Positions 8,058-18,567 of a stretch of DNA of 64,000 bases are shown here, in pieces (position 1 is the stretch's first letter; every line of letters starts with the position of its first letter). The stretch lies in assembly GCA_006937955.1 (NCBI GenBank), contig SSNP01000051.1:529740-593739 (forward strand). The letters are read 5' to 3'. Source of the DNA: Pachypanchax playfairii. Lineage: Eukaryota > Chordata > Actinopteri > Cyprinodontiformes > Aplocheilidae. The translations under genes and the position numbers were made by a program. Under the pieces are notes generated by a model. It worked only from the letters and a program-made list of their open reading frames with translations. It was not told the origin of the DNA and searched no databases.

Positions 8058-11026
8058 CTGATGCAAACAGGAAGACGGATCGTTAGGAGGAAATAATCTG
8101 GTTTAATTCATTAGTAAAGAAAAACCCTAAAACACACCTGGTTAAGTGACAGCGGGTCGTGGAAGAGCAGGTATCCTCCAATAAGAGTGATGCAGAACTT
8201 AAAATGACCAAACATGTTGTAGCTGACAGCTCGAGTCAAGAAAGCCATAACTTTTTATAAAAACTGATTCAAAATCCTGCGTGGAACTAAAACATGAAGC
8301 TATCTGCATCTGAAACGTCCACTTTTTATTTCATTCTTCTTACTGTAACAAACAAAAACAGAGTTGCAGCTCGTAGAATGGACAAACACCCTTCAGAACT
8401 ATTTACTAAGAACTAAGTGTTCTAGATTAGTCATTTCCTAAACAGATCTCTTAAATATTAAGAAAAACTCTAAGTTCGGAGTCTTTTTATTAGAAAATGT
8501 TTTTTAGGAACATTTTTCAGGACAACCATCCAAAAATCCCTTTGATTAGGCCAAAGAAGCCCTGCAACAGGAAGAAGCAGGTTCAGAAAATGGATGGATG
8601 GATGGCTGACACTGAATCCAGTGTTTTAAATGAATGTCAAATTAAGACACTAATCATCTAAAACATCCTAGAATTCTTTTGGTCCAACACTTTTGAAGGA
8701 TACGTGACAGCTGAGGTGTTTCCAATGATCCAGTAGATCGACAGGTTGACCAGGAATGCCACCACACCTGAGAACAGCACAGTCACCTGGACAACACAAA
8801 AACAACACTGTGTCAGACTTTACAATAAACAACTAAAAGCAGCAGCTGTGTGTGAGTTGTAATAAATCTGACCAGAGCAGGTAAAGACCACGGTCCAAAT
8901 ATCCCCCCGTCTCCAGTGAGTGGTTCAAACACAGGGACAACACAGAGGAGAAACGCTGAGGACAGAGGAGCCTGAAATCACAGCCAAAAAGTATAAACAC
9001 ACAACTATTACACTAGAATGACATATTAAACTGATACTCTGTTATTTTATTCAGATAATTACCAGGTAACAGAGCGTCAAAGATCACTGACATTACTATT
9101 TTACAACACTGACAACAAGGGATGAGAATATTAAAGCCCGTGTAAAGTAACAACAAATGTGTGTTCTGAGTTTGTCACTGCACAGGAATATTAGTTATTA
9201 GTCATCCAGCCAAATTTGAATGATTAAAAACACTGCGAAGCATATGAAATTTGGTTACAAAATAATGAAAAAAGGATCAGTTTTCTCTGCTCTGAGATGC
9301 TGGGGGCGTGTCCGCTGCAGGCGCTGAAACCTGTCTGTCTCATCCTCTAGCACAGGGGTGTCAAGCTCCAGGCCTCGAGGGCCACTATCCTGCATGTTTT
9401 AGATGTTTCCCTGCTTCAACACACCTGATTCTAATCCTCTGCATTTCAACAAGTGCTGCAGTAACCTGTTAACGACTTGTTCATTTGAATCAGGTGTGTT
9501 GAAACAGGGAAACATCTAAAACATGCAGGATAGTGGCCCTCGAGGCCTGACTTTGGGCACCCCTGCTCTAGCAGCACCTCCTTCTCTTCCCCACATCACT
9601 GCATTTCCTCCGTTTCTGAGTTCCGGGTGGTTCGTTAAGTTTGAGGTTCTACCCACATGTAAAACTGCGGATCGCTGCTTTTTGAGGAGTTGAAATATTT
9701 CCACACAACTGCAATGCTTCAGACTTGTTGATCAGTGAAGGAGCGGAATGTGCTGCTACGCCATTCTGAGCTTTGTTTAGCATATGAAGGCAGCAGGTGG
9801 CAGAAGTAGCTCCTACCTATCATGCTGGTTTAGTTACTGTCTACTGTGTGGCTCCTCTGCACAAAATCGACCCAAAGCTTTTTCAGACGGTCATCCCTCG
9901 GGTGAAGGAGCGGGAAAACCACTGAAGCTACCGCACTGTACGGTTTTATATGACGAGAGCAGCAGGGGGCGGGGTTATCCTGAAGGGCAGCCGCGTGACG
10001 ACACGCGGCTGCCCTTTTAGACCCGCCCATAAAATCCTGAAACAGAAAACTCTTGAAACGCAATTTGAAGGCTAGCTCCACAATTCAGTTTTTAATTGTT
10101 GGGAGGTTTTTCACATGTTTAGAACAGTACATTTATTATGTTTATAATGTGGTTAGAAGAAAATAGCAGAATTCCCTTTACATGGTCTTTAAATCCAACA
10201 CAAACTGAACAAATGTTACCAGCAAGAACAAAAAAAAATCTCCTGCACTGTGATTGTTACAGTATGACATGACTCACCTGATAATACAGGAGCTGCATGG
10301 AGTTCACCTGGAGCTCGTGTTGTTTAGCCCCCACCCACTGAGAACAAACATAAACAGATACAAACATGATTTCACTCCAGTCTGTTTTATCAGACACCGT
10401 CTCAGAGAAGCACCCCAGTGTTTATTTACCACTTGGTAAAGTGACGTCACCAGAACTCCCAGAGATGCGAACACAGTCCCCAAAAGATTGAACCGAACAT
10501 CATAGTAGGAGTTCAGTATCACTCCTAAAGTTATGGGAACCTATAAGAACAAAACACAAATAACTTAAAATGCCAAAGTTTGGATTCTAAATATCTGCTT
10601 TGGTCTTCTGTCATGTTTCCTCACCAGTGTCAGTTTAATTTTGGTGGAGAAGGTCTTCTTATAGTAGGTGGTCTGGATGAGAATGATGACAGGCGTGGTC
10701 ATGGCTTTGGCCAGCTGGTACGTTCCTATCGAGTTGTTCTGCAGGGAGAGGTTGGTGAAAGCCACAAACCCGCAGAAGCTGAGCGCCAACCACACAATCC
10801 TGCGCACTGGGAGGCTTTTCGGAGAGAAAACATCCATTTTTTGACAAATCCAAAGTCCCAGCCAGGTGACCACAAAATGTACAAGGGTTAAAGTCATGTT
10901 GGGGAAGCCGTAGTGGACGTAGATCCATTTGTTGATGAAGACGATGCATATGGAGGAAAGGAGGTTGACCAGCAATCCAGCCATGATGCGCCTGTTGGCT
11001 GACAAACTGAACATCTGCCCGGTCAT
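7956..11026 (-). CDS. slc35e3: SLC35E3, solute carrier family 35 member E3 (complete)
   Basis: A member of the nucleotide-sugar/triose-phosphate translocator superfamily: a multi-pass (about ten helices) membrane protein, presumably of the secretory pathway, whose substrate is not established. Seven coding exons, minus strand: 11026-10625, 10540-10430, 10337-10278, 8971-8873, 8786-8704, 8222-8138, 8057-7956. All junctions are GT-AG and in phase, giving 313 residues, which I recall as the human length. Diagnostic stretches are SICIVFINKWIYVHYGFPNM, LSLQNNSIGTYQLAKAMTTP, LGVLVTSLYQVW, VNLSIYWIIGNTSAVTYNMF and the C-terminus EEGKSRLAQRP. The start is the first Met after the acceptor at 11084; a second Met (ANRRIMAGLL) is possible. 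The leader is probably spliced from 14.6 kb. No lesion is seen, so the gene appears functional. Confidence 0.97.
8138..8222 (-). CDS. slc35e3: SLC35E3 coding exon 6
   Basis: 85 nt between acceptor gctgtcag and donor GTGTGT. It encodes YNMFGHFKFCITLIGGYLLF followed by HDPLSLNQ, a signature of this transporter family's last helices. Confidence 0.94.
8704..8786 (-). CDS. slc35e3: SLC35E3 coding exon 5
   Basis: 83 nt between acceptor gttgtccag and donor GTATCC. It encodes VTVLFSGVVAFLVNLSIYWI then IGNTSAV, with a Thr codon split 2+1 into the next exon. Confidence 0.93.
8873..8971 (-). CDS. slc35e3: SLC35E3 coding exon 4
   Basis: 99 nt, phase 0: acceptor tttcag, donor GTCAGA (weak at +3/+4). It encodes APLSSAFLLCVVPVFEPLTG and GGIFGPWSLPAL. 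It has no Met-initiated open frame and was placed by protein continuity. Confidence 0.93.
9353..9565. mobile_element. hAT-type palindromic MITE in SLC35E3 intron 3
   Basis: Begins CAGGGGTGTCAAGC and ends CACCCCTG, with long inverted arms (CCTCGAGGGCCACTATCCTG on one side, its complement on the other). It is flanked by a perfect 8-bp duplication CTCTAGCA (9345-9352, 9566-9573). The 213-bp length, 8-bp TSD and CAGGGGTG ends fit the hAT superfamily. Confidence 0.9.
9983..10016. repeat. GC-rich perfect inverted repeat (15-bp arms, 4-base loop)
   Basis: Arms AAGGGCAGCCGCGTG and its exact complement surround ACGA. It sits in SLC35E3 intron 3, in a locally CpG-rich segment (about 9780-10030) that may be a decayed repeat. 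Confidence 0.8.
10278..10337 (-). CDS. slc35e3: SLC35E3 coding exon 3
   Basis: 60 nt, phase 0: acceptor ctcag, donor GTGAGT. It encodes WVGAKQHELQVNSMQLLYYQ (residues 172-191), a loop plus the start of a helix. Confidence 0.95.
10430..10540 (-). CDS. slc35e3: SLC35E3 coding exon 2
   Basis: 111 nt, phase 0 at both ends: acceptor ttatag at 10541, donor GTAAAT at 10429. It encodes VPITLGVILNSYYDVRFN and FASLGVLVTSLYQV (residues 135-171). Confidence 0.95.
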
Positions 11027-11083
11027 GGTTCTAGACCTTAATGTCCCAGCAGACAGTCGTTGAACTGAAGTGATCTGCTCAGA
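10625..11083 (-). CDS. slc35e3: SLC35E3 first coding exon (coding 11026-10625)
   Basis: The acceptor tttgcag abuts 11083. After 57 nt of leader the ATG begins 134 codons, ending ACACTG|GTGAGG at 10624. It encodes the first membrane helices and the strongly conserved GTYQLAKAMTTPVII motif. Confidence 0.95.
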
Positions 11084-12175
11084 CTGCAAACAGAAGAAAA
11101 GAGGAACTAAATATAAATCATCTGACAAAAACATCACCTGAACCTGTCAACAAAAAAGATTTTACATTTGTAAGTTTTAAATAAATTAAAGGTGGTATAT
11201 GGAACTTGGAACACAATAACACAGCACAAAGCTTTCAGCCATCTGGATGCCAGGCTCGTTTACCCCCCACGTGTACTCCGATGCTCAAGTCGGCCAATAT
11301 TCCTCACCAAACCCGCTCTGATCCCCGATCAGAGCAGGACAATAAAATATCATGAGTTCAGCTCACTAATCTTGCTCTCCAGCCCCGCTGATCACACATT
11401 GACTCTGATAAAAGCAGCTCCTACCTATTTGAAGCTCAGTCATCGATTCAGTCTGTGGCAAAGAGTTCACAGTTGCACCGTGGCTCCAAAACTTCCTGCA
11501 GTCGCTCTTAAGATCCTCTGTCCTCTCCACACACCATCCTGCACGCCCCACTTATCCAATAAAATTTTAAAAAAGCAATAAAATCCTCCGTGGTGTGTCT
11601 TCCAGTCAAAAGAGTGACCCAAAGCGCTTATCCACTTCAGCAACATGTAGCTACGTATTAGCTAGCAGCTAATGAAAAACATTTCCACACAGAACTTGCT
11701 CGTCACATGGGAAACCCCCTATGGGGAGCTTAAGTCACGCCCTTCTACTTCTGGTCGGTGGGTCCCCTGGATGAAAAAATAATGAATGAAAGTCAATGGA
11801 GCGATAAAAGTTATTTTCTGATCCAGATTGAAATATTGAAATGCACCATAGAGCGAACATATGATGTCCGTGAGTTGTAAAGACAAGTTTTGATGCCAAA
11901 CAAAGCGATCATTTTCGACACGCAGCAAAAGTTTTTATATTTTGTGTGAAGACATGTAGTAGACCACAACCACTTGTCTAGTAAAATTGACGTCACCATA
12001 CCGCTCAGAAGGAGAAGAAGAATCAGAATAGGAACAATGGCGGTGAGTTTAGCGAGCTTCACCTCCTTCTATCAGGACGAAGGAAGGAGCATTAAACGAC
12101 TAGTTTTGTGGTGACATCCAGGTACAAAAACACACCGGCATTGTCGCGTAAAACGAGGACAAAGGCAGCGGTGAG

Positions 12176-12725
12176 TAGGGCTGGGTATCACTCCTAATTT
12201 CCTGAATCGATTCGATTCACAAGAGCAAAAATTGATTCGATTTCGATTAATTTCGATTCGATTCAATATCGATTCTTTTTTCAGATATTTCTGTCACATT
12301 AGTATTTCTTGAATATCAGACATTCGTAGATGGCAATTTTTATGAAATGCTGAAGCAGCCTTTCAACAGTGCGTATTTTATATACATTTAATATTCATGT
12401 TTTCATTAAAAATATCCAGAAGCAGTGGCATGTGGCATAACTGTAACAAAAGGTAATGTATATTTTACTACTACTACTACTGTCATTTAGCAGACGCTTT
12501 TATCCAAAGCGACTTACATTGAGAGAACATACAAGCAAGAAATCAAAGAGAAGGAAACAATATAAGGAGGCGGACTGTTTGGAGTCCAGTTTAATTCCGA
12601 CGCTGATACATCATGTTTATCAATTTTTTTTTTTTAAATCAATTTAGTGCTTTATGAATCGATTATCGATTTTTTATTCTTAAATCGATTTTAACCGATT
12701 AATCGATTTTTTAAACCCAGCCCTA
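12176..12725. mobile_element. hAT-type MITE with GCGGTGAG target duplication
   Basis: Ends TAGGGCTGGGTAT and AAACCCAGCCCTA, flanked by perfect 8-bp duplications GCGGTGAG (12168-12175, 12726-12733). The interior is rich in ATCGATT motifs. It contains a minus-strand LINE tail at 12466-12635. Confidence 0.88.
12466..12635 (-). mobile_element. LINE 3' tail fragment nested in the MITE
   Basis: On the minus strand it ends in GTCGCTTTGGATAAAAGCG, then TCTGCTAAATGACAG and (TAG)n, preceded by CGGAATTAAACTGGACTCC. This matches the plus-strand tail at 4065-4205 nearly base for base, so both come from one LINE subfamily. Confidence 0.8.
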
Positions 12726-13045
12726 GCGGTGAGACTCGGGAGATTCTGCCGTGACATCATATGTGCAACTTTTCAGTTGTAGTCATTTCAATTACAAATT
12801 TTAAAAATTAATAAATCCAAATCCACTTGACAGACCCAGTCAAAACGTACATCATTATTTATCATTTAAATTGTGGTACAGCATATGTATGATTCAGGGT
12901 GTAACACAAAGTAGACCAGAAAATAACTTTTATCGTGCCATTTACTTTCATTCATTATTTTTTCGTTCAGGGGACCCATGGGCCGACCGGAAGGGGAGGA
13001 GACTGTGGCTCCCCATGGCAAGCAACTAAGGTATATAATCACCAT

Positions 13046-14063
13046 ATTGCTGGGTTTCACCCACGTGACTTGGATGCCACGGTAAAATTAAATGGGGGTC
13101 AGGAAGTGTTTCACTTGGCCACAACAACACAGCGCGATGTCGGAAAGCGGCTATAGTAGTTTTAAATGGACTAGCATAGACGCAATATTGTGAAAAAATA
13201 TATCTTCATTTAGGTTATGACCTATAGTTAAAAAAAAATCGGACTTTAAATACAGTCTGGAGGATTTACCCTGTATTGAAGCTATCGACATAACAAACTC
13301 TCGTCCTGCATATCTCTTTTTACACAGCAAATCAAATGAAAGCCTTCAAAAGCCTGGAAGCCTACAACTATTTTGTTCAGTTTGGTCAACGATTTAGGAT
13401 CCAGAGAAGCTTTAAATGGCTGTCGTCTTGTTTTTGCACGGGTAAGTCGTGAGTTGTGCTACTTTTAATTCGTGATAATAATACTATTGCTAATGCTAAT
13501 AACGAGTGTGTTTATGTGCTAGGATCTACATGTATATACTTTATTATGCCTTTTTAAATCCAAATTTCCATTAGATTTGTTTGGTTTTAAGTAATTTCTC
13601 TCTATATATTTCTATAATGTAGTTCAACCATTCACAGAGATCCACAGAACCCCCCATAAAAACGTGGTTTGTTGCCAGAGGAAAACTTGTTTACCTGCCA
13701 TTTTGTAGATGTGTTTCTAAGTAAATATTCACTAAAACACTAGAACATTTATTAAACCCTTTTATTAAACCTTTTAGAAAGTGATCGCTGCAAACTCTAG
13801 CATTGTCCGTTTCTGCGTGTCTTGTGCCGGAGATAAGTGATCAATTTTTGCCGTCTTCTTTCGGTAAGTTTTTTAAAATTAAGACCTTTGTGACACACGA
13901 CTTTCGAGACACGAAAAAAAAAGTTTGTCTTTCTCCCAATTAGAGCGGTTGCAACAACTGTAGACCGCACAGATTTTGGGTATTTTTAAGTCAGTGGCGG
14001 TTACTTCCTGACCCCCATCTGCATTTGGTGACGTCAACGCTACGTCATGTGAAACCCAGCAAT
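13046..14063. mobile_element. Terminal-inverted-repeat element, possibly ISL2EU/PHIS-like
   Basis: Ends ATTGCTGGGTTTCAC and GTGAAACCCAGCAAT, each bordered by AT; the arms share ATGGGGGTCAGGAAGT. Around 13337-13450 the plus strand can encode FKSLEAYNYFVQFG, which resembles a peptide found in fish transposon proteins associated with YqaJ-type nucleases. The 2-bp AT duplication and this peptide suggest ISL2EU, but both are weak evidence. Confidence 0.5.
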
Positions 14064-14589
14064 ATCCCTGGTGCTTCCAGCTACTTGATCTGCAGACTCC
14101 ACAGTACCAGCCTCACTGTGCTGGATTATTTACGGAATTAGGCAACCCAAAATGGTGCCCGCTGCTCTGCCAGCTATAGGCTGGTAGATGTAAACAAAAT
14201 GCCAAAGTCGTGCCCGTCAAAATTAATATTTTATATTTAACTTAAAATATAATTTTTAAAGGAAATGCTGTATTTTCATTCTACAAACCTCTAAACACCC
14301 CGTGGCATTATTTTGTTAAAAATATTGCTTTTTATTAAAATATTCCATATACCACCTTTAAGAGAGTGTTAAAAGTGCAGTGAAAACCAGCAATTTCACA
14401 GACATTCAATGGAAGAACTTTGACAGAATGAATAAAACTGAACATGGTGAAACATGTTCTAAATGTGTAATTCGTGTTAGTTCAGCATTAAATATAGTTT
14501 TATATTAGCTGGAATGGAACAGAAACGTTACTGACTTGACCACCTTCACTGGAAGTCTCTGATTTTGCCACGCAGTAAGAAAACTTTAC

Positions 14590-14720
14590 CTGGGGTCTCC
14601 ATCTTTCCTCTTTTTCCTTCTTACTCCAGACGTGAACTACCGGGTCTCTTTCCCCGGTGGATCTCTGATTCCAGGTTTCCGGTACCGTTATATCTGTGTG
14701 TTTTCAGTCTGTCCTCTAAT
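14590..14720 (-). promoter_or_regulatory. Candidate SLC35E3 5' untranslated exon and promoter
   Basis: On the minus strand a strong donor CCCCAG|GTAAAG lies at 14589. The first coding exon has an acceptor at 11084, so an upstream exon is required, and this is the best donor just beyond the transposon stack. It contains an ATG (14602) that, after splicing to 11083, reads M-E-T-P-V-stop, a five-codon upstream frame. The zinc-finger leader on the other strand starts within about 300 bases, so the promoter may be bidirectional. Confidence 0.5.
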
Positions 14721-15311
14721 ATACTACAGTGAGTTCAAATTAAAAGCATTTACAACGCTGTTCCTGTTTCCTACGAGTGTAATACCGTTGTGTTGAGCTA
14801 CAGCGGCTGCTAACGGACCGGTGTTGTCATAACAGATAAGGGATACGGATTTCGGCACAACACTGGTACTCTCCAGTTTCCTGTGCACGTTCTCGCGATA
14901 GGTGGTGCAACTCTTGGACCCACATTGGCGGGAGGAACAAGGACGTGCTTAAAAGACAGCTACCGTCTGCTGACGGCGAAGTCAAGCCCGCTAAATGTGA
15001 AAGTGTTCAGAGCGAAGATGTCTACGTCTACAAAATGTTCTACACTTCTACATGTTCATGAAACGCGGAGTAAAAGAGCTGCAAAGAACAGGATGAATGT
15101 AAGAAGCTGTTTTCAGAACAGTGAGGTGATAAGAATAATCTGGTTTAACAAACACTAAAGCTCCTCTGTACAGAGAATGTTTTAGCTTATGCCTTGAGCT
15201 TGTCTCGGTTCATGTAAATAAAAAGTCACGTGTCACATGTGGTTTCACGTGTTTCCGCTCTAAATATAGAAGTTCATATCAGCTGCTGTTCAGGTCGAAA
15301 CAGGAACCGGG

Positions 15312-15605
15312 AACTACACGGTGGTGCAGTGGGTAGCACTGTTGTCTTGCAGTGAGAAGGTTCGAAACCAGCCAGGACCTTTCTGCATTGAGTTTGCATG
15401 TTCTCCACGTGCATGTGTGTGTTTGCTTCAGAGCCTCCGGCTTCATCCCACAGATCAAAAATGTTCATGAGATTAATTGGCAGCTCTATATTGTCCGTAG
15501 AGTGTGTGTGAGTGGTTGTTTGTCTTAATGCTGACCCTGTGATGGACTGGTGACCTGACCCCACCTCTTTATGACCACTAGAGTCAATCACCAGCTCCTT
15601 CTGTC
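15312..15605 (+). mobile_element. Degraded GGTGGTGCAGTGGGTAGCAC interspersed repeat
   Basis: It follows the widespread fish repeat beginning CACGGTGGTGCAGTGG: TTTGCATGTTCTCCACGTGC, CTCCGGCTTCATCCCACAG, TTAATTGGCAGCTCTA and CCTGTGATGGACTGGTGACC occur in the known order. The head is tRNA-like (GTGCAGTGGGTAGCAC and GAAGGTTCGAAACC). Strongly mutated. Confidence 0.7.
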
Positions 15606-15779
15606 CCTAAACAGGAATAAGCATGTACTGAAAATGACTGACAGACACTATTATTAACTATTCACTTCACTATTATTAAACATAGAACATAACAGAAATT
15701 AACATGTTGATGTTCTTTGGGAGGGACAAGGATGGACATGACCAGGAATAAGTCCATCAGAGGGACGAGAATGGACAGG

Positions 15780-16065
15780 ATCAGGAATCAGTCCATTAGA
15801 GGGACGACACATGTTAGATGTTTTGGAGTTAAAGTCAGAGAGACTGAGATGGTTTGGACATGTACAGTGGAGAGATAGTGGGTTTGTTTGGAATAGGATG
15901 CTGAAGTAGGAACTGCCAGGCAGGAGGTCTAGAGGAAGACCAAAGAGGAGACATGGATGTAGTGAAGGAGGACATGAGGTTGGTTGGTGTGAGAGAAGAA
16001 GATGCAGAGGACAGATGGAGATGGAGGACTTGCTCTGGTGATTCCTGAAGGGAGCAGCTGATAGG
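15780..16065 (+). mobile_element. RTE-type LINE ORF C-terminal fragment
   Basis: The plus strand encodes RLRWFGHVQWRDSGFVWNRM, a stop, ELPGRRSRGRPKRR, a frameshift, and then DMDVVKEDMRLVGVREEDAE. RWFGHV followed by GRRxRGRPK and a Met-Asp-x-Val-Lys-Glu block is the usual end of the reverse-transcriptase protein in this LINE class. Dead copy. The long minus-strand open frame here is a shadow. Confidence 0.75.
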
Positions 16066-16177
16066 AAAAGAAGACAGTAGTGGTCGTGACTCGTAATCTT
16101 TCTCTGGTAACACAACAGGTGAAAACAAGGAACGGAACTCCTTCTGAGCGTCTGGTGTACCAAGACATTTAGTTTAA

Positions 16178-16751
16178 AGAGGCCATTTCATGCACATTTC
16201 AGGACTTTGTGGTTATTTCTTGAGTATTAACCAGTAATATGAAACATCTTATATCTAAAAAACATCAGGAAACACTGATTAACAGACCTTTCAATCTGTC
16301 TGTGTTAAAATTCGGTTGGTTCCGGCTCCTTCCGTCAGGCCTCGAGCAGCAGCTCGTTAATATTCATGATTTGAATTTGCTGGACTCTGATTCTTTAACA
16401 AATTAGTCTATGAGAGCAAAGAATACTGTTTCCTGCCCCGCTGTGCATGGCAACATCAGACGTCTTGTCTTCCTGTTTTCTACGTCTTATGCTAACAGCT
16501 TTTAGCCAGCAGCATGCTAGTCGTGGTTTCAACTGCGGGAGCTGATGAATACTAACGAACAAAGGAGTTGTGATGAAACAGATACAGGCCTTTCGAACTC
16601 GGGTTTTATCACCACCTGCGTAGTTTGAGAGATTAAAACTGAAAGAGAAGTTATTGACCTGTTTTCACACCCACTATGAAGGTAAGAACACCTGTGGAGC
16701 TAAAATATTCAACAGAAACCTCAGAAAACTGTTTTTAATGGAAGGACCTCT
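16178..16751 (+). mobile_element. TTAA-flanked non-autonomous transposon, copy B
   Basis: 574 bp from AGAGGCCATTTCATGC to GAAGGACCTCT, with TTAA on both sides (16174-16177, 16752-16755). The most intact-looking full-length copy. It lies in the intron of the zinc-finger remnant. Confidence 0.88.
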
Positions 16752-16794
16752 TTAACTTAAAGGCCAACACTTTAGCCAAACAAAGTTTGACACA

Positions 16795-16890
16795 GAAGAC
16801 CACAGAGAGTGGGGGCAGCTGTGTGGACTGATCTACAACCATCTCCGACTCAATATCAGCAAAACAATTGAGCTTCTACCTGTTTGGGGT
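16795..16890 (+). mobile_element. Short LINE reverse-transcriptase fragment
   Basis: One frame reads EWGQLCGLIYNHLRLNISKT followed by IELLPVWG. This follows the LINE RT pattern L..W...N.L.LN.SKT.E. Only about 30 codons are recognisable. Confidence 0.4.
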
Positions 16891-18567
16891 AAAATTGTCA
16901 TAATCATAATTTCACGGCCTCTGGGACGCTTTAAAACGGCTCAATAGATGATCAGAGGGGGTCTTTAACAAACAGCTGTGACTATTACAACACCTGGGAT
17001 TGTTGTAAGTTGAAAACTTGTATAGGTGTTTGTGTTTATGTGCCTAAACTTCCATCTCCTTATTTCTTTAGACTTTGGACGTAATGATCCCAGCAAAGAG
17101 GGGAAGAAAGAGGTTCTCCCTGACGGGCGTGTCTCTGATCTGGAGACAATTTCCAGTCTGTGTGAAGAGAAGCTACAGCCTCCACAGATGAAAGAGGAAG
17201 TAGTTTTCCCTGACGTGCTGCTCTCTGGAAATGAGAAATATTCCACTCTGGATGAGGATCAACCACAGATTAAAGAGGAGCAGAAGGAGCAGTTCTGTAC
17301 CCGTCAGGATGGAGAGCAACTGGTACTGGAGGAGGAGATATGAACACCTGTACAGAGACTTCTAATGACGGTGATGGAAGTGGAGAGTCTGTAAAGTAAA
17401 GTAACAAACTCAGGAAAGGCCCTGAGGAGAAATCCTAAAGGAAGATTCCCAACAGGGCAGCAGCTAACCAGTGCTTCTGTCAACTTTGTGGTAAAAGTCT
17501 TTTTAAGTGGAATTTACTGAGACATCTACAAGTTCACTCAGATGAGCAGCTGTTTGTCTCGAAGCAGTTGTGTAGGCGTGAACTTGGTAACATTGCAAGC
17601 TTTAAAACCCTACTCAGTTCACGCGAGGGAGAAGCATCATGTCTGTGATATTTGTGGGAAACGTTTGTCTTGCTCTTATTTGTTGAAAATTCACATGAGA
17701 ATACATACAGGTGAGAAACCATGCACCTGTAAAACATGTGGTAGAAGGTTCAGGGTACCATCCAGTTTCAGATATCACATTAAGAAACATACTGGTGTGA
17801 AGCAGTACATCTGCAAAACATGTGGCAAAGGCTACAGTCACAGTCCGAGTTTAAAAAAACACTAAAAAACAACTCTGTTGAAAGTCCAAACAGCTGCAAA
17901 ACGTGGCAAAGTGTTGTGCCACCTGCATGACCCTACAGCAAAGCAGCATTACGTCTGTCGGTTATGCAAGAAGGAATATTCTTGCCAGTCGACTCTGCAG
18001 CAACACATGAATGTTCACATGGATGAGAATCCTCATGTCTGTGAACTCTGTGGGAAAAGATTTACTCATAATGAAGGTTTCAAATATCACATGAAAAACC
18101 GCGTGGGGGGGGGGCGCGTCATGTATGCGAGGTGTGTGGAAAAGATTTTATTCATCGCGCAGCGTTGAAGAAGCACCTGCTTAGCCACACAAAGGAGCGA
18201 TGTCTGTAATGAGTGTGAGAAAAAAATTGTTTCTCCCTCAGAATTGAACAAGCACTTGAAACAGCATGCGAGAAAGAGACTTAATGCCTGTCAGTTTTGT
18301 GGGAAAGAATTTTTTCTTCGCATAAGTTTGGAAAATCACCCGAGAATTCACACTGGTGAAAGACCCTTCGTGTGTGGGAAAACATTTGTTTTTCACAATG
18401 GTTTAAGAAATCATATGAAATATCACTCCAGTGAGGAACCTTATGTCTGTCTCTTCTGTGAAAAAAGATTTGCACTGCTCCAAGATTTAAAGAATCACCA
18501 CAAGACGTGTGTGGGAACAGATGTCTTCTGCTCGGTGGTTTAAGAACTCACATGAGAGTCCACCTAA

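Larger units (their letters stand above)
11721..13016. mobile_element. Inverted-arm element nested in the TTAA element
   Basis: The left arm (ATGGGGAGCTTAAGTCAC through the AAAAAATAATGAATGAAAGT stretch to AAAAGTTATTTTCTG) is matched in inverse by 12905-13016. A third copy of the left arm is at 29010-29260. No clear target duplication could be read. It is itself split by the hAT-like MITE at 12176-12725. Confidence 0.65.
11190..14357. mobile_element. Large TTAA-flanked element filling SLC35E3 5' intron (Kolobok-like), with nested insertions
   Basis: Inverted ends AGGTGGTATATGGAA (11190) and TTCCATATACCACCT (ending 14357), each bordered by TTAA. TTAA followed by AGG-type termini is what I recall for the Kolobok superfamily; piggyBac also uses TTAA but has different ends. 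A shorter relative lies at 25.1-25.6 kb in opposite orientation (shared CAGCCATC.GGATG.CAGG and GTAGATGTAAACA stretches). Other elements sit inside it (11721-13016, 13046-14063). No intact open frame. Confidence 0.75.

Noticed and set aside
10565..11137. Longer SLC35E3 reading frame starting at MMFLSDD
   Set aside because: The extra N-terminal part lies upstream of a clear splice acceptor (tttgcag at 11084) and is intron.
15699..16168. Minus-strand frames of 79-154 codons
   Set aside because: Antisense to a recognisable LINE protein fragment on the plus strand.
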